Source of the DNA: Planctomycetota bacterium
GTDB lineage: Bacteria > Planctomycetota > Phycisphaerae > SM23-33
Direction of reading: 5' to 3'
DNA: 64,000 nucleotides
Assembly (NCBI GenBank): GCA_009908915.1
Contig: JAAAOJ010000015.1
Location: 23,072 to 87,071 of the forward strand
The notes under the pieces are model-generated. The model did no database searches. It was not told the origin of the DNA and saw only the letters and a program-made list of their open reading frames with translations. This document shows positions 1 to 7,514 of the stretch, in pieces (the first letter of the stretch is position 1; each line of letters starts with the position of its first letter). The translations under genes were made by a program, and so were the position numbers.

Positions 1-451
1 CAGCACCTGCTGCACCGCGTTGGCGTGTCTGCGGCCCTGTATTGGCGTTTGATCCACGTTTTACCCCTCTTCCTCCGGGAGAGGCTGGGTGAGGGTCTGT
101 CTCTTCGTTCCCCTCGCTGCGGCCCTCAGGCCCTTGCTCCGTCCGCCCCCACCGGCTCGCGGACCCATTCGGCACGCTCAGGGCAGGCTCGCCACCACCC
201 CCAGGGGGGGAGGGGTTTGCGGCCCCGTCGTCCCCATCCCGCAGGAATATCTCCAGATCGTCGGCCGTCGCGTCAGCGTCGTCGAGATGCTTGCAGACGA
301 TCAGCACGGGCCGGCCCGTCCGCCGTCCCAGCGCAGCGGCCACCATGGCCGACGCGCTGCCCCACACGCCCGTCAACTGCACCGTCTGCCCGGGCCGCAA
401 CCGCTCGGCCGCCTTGCGGACCACCGCCGAATTGATGACCTTCTCCAGCAT
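1..451 (-). pseudogene. mfd: mfd 5' end, interrupted by a 154-bp repeat
   Basis: Reading leftward from an ATG at 451, the first ~75 codons resemble the N-terminus of transcription-repair coupling factor Mfd: residues like LTGVWGSASAMVAAAL followed by a stretch ending DDLEIF, as in the UvrB-like first domain. After that the frame runs into low-complexity Gly/Pro/Arg text encoded by a repeat (62-215). Beyond the repeat, the frame shifted by one base reads NVDQTPIQGRRHANAVQQVL, which resembles the Mfd segment before the next helix. Removing 154 bp (1 mod 3) would rejoin the two frames. Only ~20 codons remain before the window edge, so the Mfd assignment rests mainly on the first 75 codons. It may be a real disruption, a recent insertion or an assembly artefact. 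Confidence 0.55.
62..215 (+). repeat. MITE-like 154-bp repeat, copy 1 (inside mfd)
   Basis: Starts with a self-complementary CCCCTCTTCCTCCGGGAGAGG-like end and finishes with a CCCCCAGGGGGGGAGGGG-like end. The two ends are roughly inverted copies of each other. The interior shares the core TTCGGCA(G/C)GCTCAGGGCA with the copy at 762-915, and both copies measure 154 bp. No transposase is present, so this fits a non-autonomous inverted-repeat element or a large REP-type element. Confidence 0.7.
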
Positions 452-761
452 GTCAAATCGTCCACAGATTGCTCAGATTTCACAGAGAAGAGCTACCTAT
501 GTCTTTCTTCACTAAATCTGTGCCATCTGGGTAATCTGTGGATACGCTTTCTTTTCGAGTCATGCGTGCAATTCGTGAACTCTCTTTGCTGCGTCTTGAA
601 TCTGAGTTCTCTGTGTCATCTGTGGACTCTTTTCTTCCTGCGCGCAGCAACACACCTTCGGATTTCCAAAAACCCGGTCCTGGCCGATCGTTCCTTCTGT
701 CGTATGTCATTCTACCCCGCCGCCGAGCCTGTTTGTCAATCGGGCCAGCGGTGGACACCTT
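452..761. repeat. intergenic stretch with degenerate CTGTGG repeats
   Basis: No gene is visible. The sequence is less GC-rich and holds several imperfect copies, in both orientations, of a short text around ATCTGTG-(N)-ATCTGTGGA (about 455-490, 512-546 and 600-630). The same style of text recurs between other genes in this window (20.49, 38.71, 40.81, 40.97 and 58.97 kb). ORFs here are repeat-derived and lack ribosome binding sites. Confidence 0.5.
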
Positions 762-915
762 CACCCCTCTCCCTCTGGGAGAGGTCGGCCCGCAGGGCCG
801 GGTGAGGGGGCTTTTCACGCGGGGCTTCAGACCTTTTCGCCGGCTGCCCCCACCGGCTCGCAAGCCCATTCGGCAGGCTCAGGGCAGGCTCGCCACCTCC
901 CCCAGAGGGGGAGGA
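762..915 (+). repeat. MITE-like 154-bp repeat, copy 2
   Basis: Same length and order as copy 1. The palindromic left end is CCCTCTCCCTCTGGGAGAGG. Next come a short GC-rich divergent region, the core CCCCCACCGGCTCGC and CCATTCGGCAGGCTCAGGGC, and the right end CCTCCCCCAGAGGGGGAGG. The right end read in reverse complement resembles the left end, giving terminal inverted repeats that can each fold alone. It lies just downstream of the broken gene at 936-1407 (minus). Confidence 0.7.
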
Positions 916-935
916 GTCTGTCGGCATGCTCCATT

Positions 936-1407
936 CTATTCTTCATCGTCCGCGCCGAGGTCGATCTTCTCGCCGTCCGGTTCCAGGTTCGTCACGACGA
1001 CGTCGCCTTCATCGTAGTATTGCTCGTACTCAACGCCGCCGTCGTCCTCCAGGTCATCACCGATGCTGTACAGCACAAACCCATCCCCCTCGCGGCGGTA
1101 CTTCAGCGGCCCATCGCTCCATGGGTCCGGCGGGACGGTCTGCAGAATCTCCGGCAGGAGCTGCTCCAGCGACTCCGGCCAGTCGCCATGCTCAGCCCGG
1201 TAGACGGCCAATGCGGCGGCGGTTCAGCCAGGCCAGGTAATTGACCGTCCCGTCGGCGTTCATGATCGGGTCGGTGACGAAGGTGGTCTGGCGGCTGATG
1301 ACGATCTCGTCGCGACTGTAGAACCAGCTCGCCTGGCCGACGACCCACACCACCAGCAGCAGGATCGCACCGCCAACATACAGCAGCATCTTCTTACGTC
1401 TGGTCAT
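936..1407 (-). pseudogene. remnant of a membrane-anchored protein (internal deletion and frameshift)
   Basis: An AGGGG site precedes ATG at 1407. The first half reads MTRRKK, a membrane segment (about residues 8-27) and an exterior part ending NYLAWLN, then runs out of frame. A second frame, open from about 1230, reads ALAVYRAEHGDWPESL and continues to a stop at 936 through an acidic tail. The A(V)YRAEHGxWPESL motif normally lies near the C-terminus of much longer planctomycete proteins. The two pieces therefore look like the ends of one gene whose middle was deleted and whose frame was lost. Function unknown. Confidence 0.6.
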
Positions 1408-1529
1408 CTCGTGCCCCTCTCGCTCGGGTTGGCCGCCATTGTGCTGCATGTCCGCACGCAATGCAAGCTGCACGGAGGTGCGGGAGCCGTGGTCCCGACC
1501 CGCGACGCCAATGGTCCTAGCAGCCTGTT

Positions 1530-1620
1530 TAGAAATGGATCGCGTCGCGAGGTCGATGCACTTTGCCGAGCATCAAGGAACGAAAACGCCGATGAATGGG
1601 TCCATTCATCAAGTTTTCGT
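1530..1620 (+). repeat. dispersed AGAAATGGATCGCG repeat with strong hairpin
   Basis: The text around AGAAATGGATCGCGTCGCGAG followed by GAGCATCAAGGAACG recurs in reverse complement at about 3045-3096, and its first part recurs at 3111 and 5412. It ends in a hairpin at 1581-1619: CGAAAAC pairs with GTTTTCG and GATGAATGG pairs with CCATTCATC around a two-base loop, with a small internal loop. The hairpin follows the gene ending at 1708 (minus) and could stop or protect its transcript, although there is no U-run. Confidence 0.5.
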
Positions 1621-1683
1621 GACGATGACCCGCGAGCAAAGGGCTCGGCCGCAGCAGCGATAGCTTTCCAAACGGGCTGCTAG
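1621..1683 (-). repeat. dispersed AGCAGCCCGTTT repeat, copy 1
   Basis: On the minus strand it reads AGCAGCCCGTTT, then GAAAGCTATCGCTGC, then TGCGGCCGAGCC and TCGCGGGTCATCGT. The same order of blocks is present at 2878-2960 (plus) and 51400-51456 (plus), so this is a dispersed family of ~60 bp and not part of a gene. It begins about 25 bases after the stop codon at 1708. Confidence 0.65.
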
Positions 1684-1707
1684 GGTTCATCGTCCTCTAT
1701 CCCTTCG

Positions 1708-2826
1708 TCAGGGCGTCCACATATCCTGCCAGACCATTGCGACGAACGTGCCGAAGTCGCCGTCGCGGCGGGGGTGCGTCCGGTGGACTGAGAGGATCCT
1801 GCCGTCGGCGTTCATCTCGACGGCCAGCGGCCAGAGGCTCTCGACGCCGCTCGTGCCGGCGGCATACCGCATGTCGTGGAAGAGCACCACGTGCAGGCCG
1901 GATGACTCGTCATGCGCGTAGACCGGCCGTAGCCGCCCGGCAGCGAACCAGTCGTAGATGCTGTATTCCGGAACGGTCGTGGCCCGACGAATCCATGGGC
2001 TGCCGGCCTGTTTGGCGACGCGGCTCTGTTCGTCGTCGGTGGGCAGGTCGCGGCTGAAGTGGTGAACGCGGGTGGCGATCCATTCGTCGGGGGTTTCGAT
2101 GACCACCCGCCAAAGGAAAATGTGCCCGATGGCCGGGTACGCGTCGGCCTGCAGGACCGTTTGTCGCTCGGCGTCGCCAAGTGTCGTCATCGCCCGGTGA
2201 ATCGCACGGTCGTGCATGACCCGGCCGGTCCCGATGTAGCCCATCACGAGCAGCAGGGACGCCGCTGCCACAGACGACGCGGCCAACTGTCGCCGTCGCA
2301 TAGGCAGGCGGCGAATGACATAGCACGCGATGAGTCCGATGATGAACAGGGGCGTGATGAACAGGTCGATGATGGGAATGCTGTCCCAGGCGTAGCGCGT
2401 CCGCGTGATCGGCCAGAGTAGCTGCGTGCCATAGCTCGTGAAGGCGTCCAGCAGGCCATGTGTGGCGGCTGCGAGGAAACAGCAGAGGTACAGCAGCCAG
2501 AAGGGCGGCGGGGCGCCCGACTGGTCCTGCAGGTTGCCGGCCGCCTGTCGGCGTGCGATGCCGCGTCGAATGATCCACCACGGCCCGGCGAAGAGCAGGG
2601 CAATGACGGGAATGGCCAGTAGCGAGTGCGACACGCCGCGATGATAGACCAGGTGGCTGAGCGGGTAGTCGCGCCCGAGTGCGTCCATCACGCGGGAGGT
2701 GAAGACGTCGAGGTCCGGGCTGGCGGCGCACCATGCAGCGACCCAGCCGGTCTCGCGACCGATGCGGTCACGGAAGCCCACCTGGGCGACGGCCGCCCCG
2801 AACAAGCCTTGTGTGATCGTGTCCAT
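1708..2826 (-). CDS. YdjM-family membrane-bound metal-dependent hydrolase
   Basis: The protein starts MDTITQGLFGAAVAQ and contains ASPDLDVF and YHRGVSHSL, the Asp/His-rich signature of the YdjM family (PF04307, predicted membrane-bound metal-dependent hydrolases). Several hydrophobic segments follow: near residues 70-85, 115-130 and 155-175, plus one after the RR-rich loop. A ~170-residue C-terminal domain without obvious motifs ends the protein. The start at 2826 is preferred over 2856 because the family begins MDxxTxG and GGGGAC lies just upstream. The substrate is unknown. It stands alone between repeat clusters. Confidence 0.8.
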   Translation of the reverse strand: MDTITQGLFGAAVAQVGFRDRIGRETGWVAAWCAASPDLDVFTSRVMDALGRDYPLSHLVYHRGVSHSLLAIPVIALLFAGPWWIIRRGIARRQAAGNLQDQSGAPPPFWLLYLCCFLAAATHGLLDAFTSYGTQLLWPITRTRYAWDSIPIIDLFITPLFIIGLIACYVIRRLPMRRRQLAASSVAAASLLLVMGYIGTGRVMHDRAIHRAMTTLGDAERQTVLQADAYPAIGHIFLWRVVIETPDEWIATRVHHFSRDLPTDDEQSRVAKQAGSPWIRRATTVPEYSIYDWFAAGRLRPVYAHDESSGLHVVLFHDMRYAAGTSGVESLWPLAVEMNADGRILSVHRTHPRRDGDFGTFVAMVWQDMWTP

Positions 2827-2877
2827 CGTCCCCATTGTAGGGCCCTGTCGACCCAACAGTCCGTCGAGCAGTCCGTC

Positions 2878-2960
2878 TAGCAGCCCGTTTAGCCCGTTTA
2901 GCCCGTTTAGAAAGCCATCGCTGCTGCGGCCGGGCCGTTTGCTTGCGGGTCATCGTTCCG
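2878..2960 (+). repeat. dispersed AGCAGCCCGTTT repeat, copy 2, with internal tandem unit
   Basis: Same blocks as at 1621-1683. Here the AGCCCGTTT unit is repeated three times in tandem before GAAAGCCATCGCTGCTGCGG and GCTTGCGGGTCATCG. Just upstream, 2855-2880 carries degenerate AGTCCGTC(G/T)AGC units, suggesting local slippage of the same 9-11 bp word. Confidence 0.65.
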
Positions 2961-3144
2961 AAAACCCAGTCTCTTACAAACTATCCGATTAACCAACTAC
3001 CCAATTGACCAATCACCCAATCACCCAATCAACCCATTCGCCTGCGTTTCCGTTCCCTGATGCTCGCGACGCGGTCCATTTCTGAACGTTCTAAACGACG
3101 GGCTGCCAGAAATGGATCGAGGCACTCTTTGTCGAAGCGGGCTG
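2961..3144. repeat. low-complexity intergenic repeats
   Basis: Between about 2990 and 3040 the sequence is a run of CCAATNACC-type words (CCAATTGACC, CCAATCACCC twice). It is followed by an inverted copy of the AGAAATGGA(C/T)CGCG repeat (3045-3096) and another partial copy at 3110-3135. No coding potential or terminator is evident. Confidence 0.45.
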
Positions 3145-3669
3145 TCAGGCGTCCGTATTGTCCAGCGGGCGGAATACCTCGGCGACATGTGCCTCGTTCT
3201 CGCCCGTCAGTTCCTTGGCCTGCAACGCCTTGCCGAACCCCCGGACCAGCTTCATCGCTGGCAGCGACAGCACCAGCATCAACACGCCCGTCTCGAACGC
3301 GCCGGCGACGATCCCGGCCAGCCCGAGCAACAGGATGTTGCTCATGCCGTCGACCAGCGGCTCGGGCAGCAGGGCACCGGCGACGAGGCAGGCGACAACC
3401 GTCACCGGCCAGCACGCAAGGGCCACGAGTTTGGCCGTTCGCCCAATGGCGTATCGCATGCGCAGCAGGCTGCCTTTGCCGGCGGTCGCGAGGTCGAGAC
3501 CCAGCGACATACGCCCGGGCCATTCGAAGTCGATGGCCGTAAGGTCATTGACCTCCCGCAGGCGGTACTTGCTCTTGGGCATCTTCTCGCCCACGCCCTC
3601 CAGAGCCCGGCGAAGAATGTTCACGCACTGCTCCTGGGACCAGGGAGTCGCCATGTAGACAGGTTTCAT
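3145..3669 (-). CDS. hypothetical membrane protein with two helices
   Basis: 174 aa. The N-terminal ~75 residues are soluble and mixed charge. They are followed by two hydrophobic segments, about 81-103 (LVALACWPVTVVACLVAGALL) and 111-135 (NILLLGLAGIVAGAF and following), and a charged C-terminal tail rich in Glu and Lys. No family was recognised. It lies 85 bases downstream of guaA on the same strand and may be co-transcribed with it. Confidence 0.6.
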   Translation of the reverse strand: MKPVYMATPWSQEQCVNILRRALEGVGEKMPKSKYRLREVNDLTAIDFEWPGRMSLGLDLATAGKGSLLRMRYAIGRTAKLVALACWPVTVVACLVAGALLPEPLVDGMSNILLLGLAGIVAGAFETGVLMLVLSLPAMKLVRGFGKALQAKELTGENEAHVAEVFRPLDNTDA

Positions 3670-3754
3670 GCCAGATACATCCCTTCATGCTGATCAGTTG
3701 TCATTACGGGAGTACTATCGGCACGAACCGTCGCGACGCGCAATCGCCCGCCGC

Positions 3755-5311
3755 CTACTCCCACTCGATGGTGGCGGGCGGTTTGGAGGAGATATCGTAG
3801 ACGACGCGATTGACGCCGCGGACCTCGTTGATGATGCGGTTGGAGGTCGTTTCCAATACCTCGTACGGGATGCGCGACCAGTCGGCGGTCATGAAGTCGC
3901 TGGTGTCGACCGAGCGGATGGCCACCACATTTTCGTAGCTGCGCCCATCGCCCATCACGCCGACGGACTGGATCGGCAGAAGGACGGCGAAGGTCTGGGC
4001 GGTCTTGCGATAGAGGTTGGCGGCTGTGATCTCCTCCAGCAGGATGTTGTCCGCCTGCCGCAGCGTATCGAGGCGGTCGCGAGTGATCGGGCCGAGGCAG
4101 CGGACGGCAAGGCCGGGCCCCGGGAAGGGGTGTCGCCAGACGATTTGCTCGGGCAGGCCCAGCAGCTCGCCGACCTGGCGGACCTCGTCCTTGAACAGGT
4201 CCCGTAGCGGCTCGATCAACTCAAAGCCAAGCTCCGCCGGCAGGCCGCCCACGTTGTGGTGCAGCTTGATGTTCGCCGCCTGTCCGGCCAGCGAATGGCC
4301 GGACTCCACGACGTCCGGGTACAGCGTGCCCTGGGCAAGATAGCTGGCCTTGGGGAACGCGGCAGCCACTTCCTTGAACACGTCGATGAACGTATGGCCG
4401 ATGATGCGGCGCTTCTCCTGCGGGTCACTGACGCCGGCAAGCTTGTCCAGGAATCGGTCGGCCGAGCGGGCGGTGGTCAGTCGTACGTGGAAATGATCGC
4501 CGAAGGTGCTTTCGACCAACTCCACCTCGTTGAGCCGCAGCAGGCCATTGTCCACGAAAATGCAGGCAAGGCGGTCGCCGAGGGCCTTGTGCAGCATAGC
4601 CGCTAGGACCGAGGAGTCCACGCCGCCCGAGAGGCCGCAGATGACCTGCTCGTCGTCGGCGACGACCTCGCGCACCTCGTCGAGGACGGCGTCGATGAAG
4701 CTGCTCATTTTCCAGAGGCCCTGGCAATCGCAGATGTCATAGAGGAAGTTGTCGAAGATCTCGTTGCCGTGCGGCGTGTGCGCGACCTCCGGGTGGAACT
4801 GCACGCCGTAGAACGGGCGGGCCTTGTGCTTGACGGCGGCAAAGGGGCAAGTGGGCGTCTCGGCGAGAATGTCGAAATCCCCGCCCGGGTCGCGGACCTG
4901 GTCGCCGTGGCTCATCCAGCCAGTCGTCTTCTGGGGCACGTTTTTCAGAAGCACGTTGGGGTTGGTGATCGACAGTTGCGCCCGGCCGTACTCGCGGCTG
5001 GCGGCGGGCTGGATGTCGGCGCCGAGCATCTTGCAGGTCAGTTGCATGCCGTAGCAGATCGCCAGGATCGGCACGCCGAGATCGAGGATGTCCCGGCGGC
5101 AGATGGGCGCACCGTCGTCGTAGACGCTGGCCGGGCCGCCGGTAAAGATCAACCCCTTGGGGTTGAGCGCGCGAACCTCCTCGGCCGTCACGTCGGGTCG
5201 AGCCAGGACGCTGTAGACCTTTTTCTCGCGGACGCGGCGGGCGATGAGCTGCGCGTACTGTGAGCCGAAATCGAGAATCACGATCGTCTCGGATTGTCCA
5301 GCCGTGGTCAC
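3755..5311 (-). CDS. guaA: GMP synthase (glutamine-hydrolysing)
   Basis: 518 aa, normal length. The N-terminal class I glutamine amidotransferase domain has [13 protein letters not shown], the nucleophile Cys86 in AICYGMQ, and His/Glu in QFHPEVAHT. The ATP-pyrophosphatase domain has the P-loop [10 protein letters not shown] near 230, and the dimerisation domain ends PPATIEWE. It aminates XMP to GMP in purine synthesis, in the cytoplasm. The start is GTG at 5311, eight bases after AAGGAG. A partial AGCAGTCCGT / GAAATGGATCGC repeat lies upstream at 5400-5425. Confidence 0.97.
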   Translation of the reverse strand: MTTAGQSETIVILDFGSQYAQLIARRVREKKVYSVLARPDVTAEEVRALNPKGLIFTGGPASVYDDGAPICRRDILDLGVPILAICYGMQLTCKMLGADIQPAASREYGRAQLSITNPNVLLKNVPQKTTGWMSHGDQVRDPGGDFDILAETPTCPFAAVKHKARPFYGVQFHPEVAHTPHGNEIFDNFLYDICDCQGLWKMSSFIDAVLDEVREVVADDEQVICGLSGGVDSSVLAAMLHKALGDRLACIFVDNGLLRLNEVELVESTFGDHFHVRLTTARSADRFLDKLAGVSDPQEKRRIIGHTFIDVFKEVAAAFPKASYLAQGTLYPDVVESGHSLAGQAANIKLHHNVGGLPAELGFELIEPLRDLFKDEVRQVGELLGLPEQIVWRHPFPGPGLAVRCLGPITRDRLDTLRQADNILLEEITAANLYRKTAQTFAVLLPIQSVGVMGDGRSYENVVAIRSVDTSDFMTADWSRIPYEVLETTSNRIINEVRGVNRVVYDISSKPPATIEWE

Positions 5312-5450
5312 GTGGCGCTCCTTCCGCTCCGGCGGCCGCCGGGAAAACGCACATCATACGCGCTGGACCGGCGGCGGAGCAAGAGGGCAGCGGCGTCCCT
5401 TAGCAGTCCGTCTCGAAATGGATCGCCGAGAATACGTTCGCTCTGTGACA

Positions 5451-6374
5451 TCAGTCGGCGGCCGCGTCGGTCGTGGGGGCGGGCAGGTGGCCTTCGGCGA
5501 GGTCCACCATGCGGTCGGCGAACCATGCGTCCCGAAGGACCAGGACGGTTCCGTGGGTGGCGGCCGGGATGTCGATCAGTTCGGCAGGGCCGGCGGCAGC
5601 GGCGACGATGGCCTGCCCGTGCGAGAAGGGTACGAGCGTGTCCAGCGTGCCGTGAACGACCACGAGCGGGCAGTGCAACTGCCGGACGGCCGCAAGAGCG
5701 CTGGCGTCACGCGGATCGAAGCCGGCCAACTCTCCCGCCCGCTGCCATGCCTGCTCGTACGTCTCCGGCGAGAGCAACAACAGCAGTCGGCGTGCGACCT
5801 GTGGCCCCGACGTATACGGAGCGACGGCCATGCATCCGGCGACGCGTGTATCGCAGGCGGCGTAACGAATGGCGGTGGTCCCGCCCATCGACACGCCCCA
5901 GACGTAGAACGGCTTGCGAATCAGTGCCTCGGCCAGGAGGGCGTCGACGACGCGACGGACGTCGTCGGCTTCCTTTGCGCCCCACGTCGTATACTCGCCG
6001 TCGCTGTCGCCGTGGGCGCGATGATCGATGAGCACAACGTCGAAGCCACGCTCGGCAAGTTCCTCAGCGAGGCCGACGTTCTGCGATTTGCTGTGCTTGA
6101 GCCCGTGCAGCGCGACGACCGTGCCCCGCTGGGTTGTGCCACGGGCGGCGATGACCCAGGCGTCGATCTGCACGCCGTCCGTCATACGGATGCGCCGGCT
6201 CGCCGTGATCCGGCCGTCCTGCTCGAGCGTCTCGGCTGATCCGAGTGCTGCCAGACCGAGACGCCCAATGGATGCATCGCTTTCGATGAGGATGCGGGCA
6301 TGCCGGTCGTCGCTGTTGCAGGCGGCGGACGCGATACAGGCCACGAGCAGGAGCATGTGGATGGCGGATCGCAC
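5451..6374 (-). CDS. alpha/beta hydrolase lipoprotein
   Basis: 307 aa. A signal peptide ends in the lipobox IASAAC (Cys19), so the protein is predicted to be membrane-anchored outside the cytoplasm. The hydrolase fold shows the oxyanion region ALHGLKHS, the nucleophile elbow GVSMGG (Ser162), an acid in GTLDTLVP (Asp245) and His274 in ATHGTV, i.e. a complete triad. The substrate is unknown; a serine esterase or peptidase-like role is likely. It starts 3 bases after its paralogue at 6378-7433, so the two are probably co-transcribed. Confidence 0.8.
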   Translation of the reverse strand: MRSAIHMLLLVACIASAACNSDDRHARILIESDASIGRLGLAALGSAETLEQDGRITASRRIRMTDGVQIDAWVIAARGTTQRGTVVALHGLKHSKSQNVGLAEELAERGFDVVLIDHRAHGDSDGEYTTWGAKEADDVRRVVDALLAEALIRKPFYVWGVSMGGTTAIRYAACDTRVAGCMAVAPYTSGPQVARRLLLLLSPETYEQAWQRAGELAGFDPRDASALAAVRQLHCPLVVVHGTLDTLVPFSHGQAIVAAAAGPAELIDIPAATHGTVLVLRDAWFADRMVDLAEGHLPAPTTDAAAD

Positions 6375-6377
6375 GGC

Positions 6378-7433
6378 TTATCCGGCGTCGTCTGCGCCGG
6401 CTTCTTCATCCGGCAGCGATGCTGGGCTCTTGACCGGTTTCAGATCGTCCTCGTCGCTGGCCGGCGGTGGGATGTTTGGCTGCGGGGCCGGCACATCCTC
6501 GTCTTCCTGTTCGACGCCGGCCGACGATCGGCCCGGCGTGAACGTGCCGTCGGCGACCTCGACGATGCGGTCGGCCCGCCAGGTGTCGAAGTCGATCAGG
6601 GCGAAGTACTCTGGCGTGCCAGGCATGATAATCTGCAGCCGCTTCTGCTTGTGCGGCACGGCGAGATAGATCGCCTCGCTCTCGGCAACCGGCACGACCA
6701 TATCCAGCGTGCCGTGGACGATGTAGATCGGGCAGGTGAGCGTTGCGGCGTCTTTGACGGCCGCTGTGGCGTAGGGGTCGAAGCCGGCGAGTTCGCCGGC
6801 CTTCTCAAGTTCCGCGTGGATCCGGTCCGGCGTGGCCAGGGCCCCGAGGTCGCGGCGGGCTTTGGTTTCGGTGCTGGCCCACGGCGCCATGACCATGAGA
6901 CCCTTGACGCGGGGCTCGATGGCGGCGTACTGGATGGCTGTCGCACCGCCGAACGTCGTGCCGAAGGCGATGATCGGCTCGGCGGTGACCGTTCCGTCGG
7001 CGATGTAGGCGTTGACGGCGGCCTGGACGTCGATCTTCTCCTTCGCGCCACAGGTGATATACTCGCCGCCGCTCCAGCCATGCATGCGGAGATCGACAAG
7101 TACCGAATCGTAGCCGCGTTTGGCCAGCCTGCCAGCGAGGTCGATATAGTCCAGTTTCGACTGACCTTCGCCGTGTAGCAGCACCACCGTGCCCTTGGCC
7201 GGCCCGTCGGTGTCGTGCGCGATGGCGAAGCTGTCGATCTTGACGCCGTCGGGGCTCATGAGCACCTTGTGGTCGTCGATCTTGCCGGACTTGACGAGGC
7301 TTTGCGGGTTGGTCAGCCCGACGGAGAAACTCGAGGGAGGGACGGTTCCCGAGGTGACGATCTTGCTGCTGCCGCAGCCGCCGCAGACAACCAGCAGGAC
7401 GACCCCAACGCATACTAGCCATGCATGCTTCAT
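6378..7433 (-). CDS. alpha/beta hydrolase-fold lipoprotein, probably inactive paralogue
   Basis: 351 aa from ATG 7433, chosen because it gives a signal peptide with lipobox VCGGC (Cys20); the upstream ATG would bury it. The fold matches the neighbour at 5451-6374: LLHGEGQS, LVDLRMHGWS and VHGTLDMVVP (Asp243) are kept. The nucleophile elbow reads GTTFGG (Thr160 where Ser is expected), and the catalytic His is replaced (PGTPEYF, Glu at the aligned site). A Pro/Asp/Glu-rich tail of ~45 residues is added. It is likely a binding protein or pseudoenzyme made with its active paralogue. Confidence 0.8.
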   Translation of the reverse strand: MKHAWLVCVGVVLLVVCGGCGSSKIVTSGTVPPSSFSVGLTNPQSLVKSGKIDDHKVLMSPDGVKIDSFAIAHDTDGPAKGTVVLLHGEGQSKLDYIDLAGRLAKRGYDSVLVDLRMHGWSGGEYITCGAKEKIDVQAAVNAYIADGTVTAEPIIAFGTTFGGATAIQYAAIEPRVKGLMVMAPWASTETKARRDLGALATPDRIHAELEKAGELAGFDPYATAAVKDAATLTCPIYIVHGTLDMVVPVAESEAIYLAVPHKQKRLQIIMPGTPEYFALIDFDTWRADRIVEVADGTFTPGRSSAGVEQEDEDVPAPQPNIPPPASDEDDLKPVKSPASLPDEEAGADDAG

Positions 7434-7514
7434 GTTCGCACTCCTTTGTGAACCGCTTGTCTTGCGACCATTAGACGTCATGCTCGCCGCGAGGGAAAGA
7501 CAATTTTCACGCGG

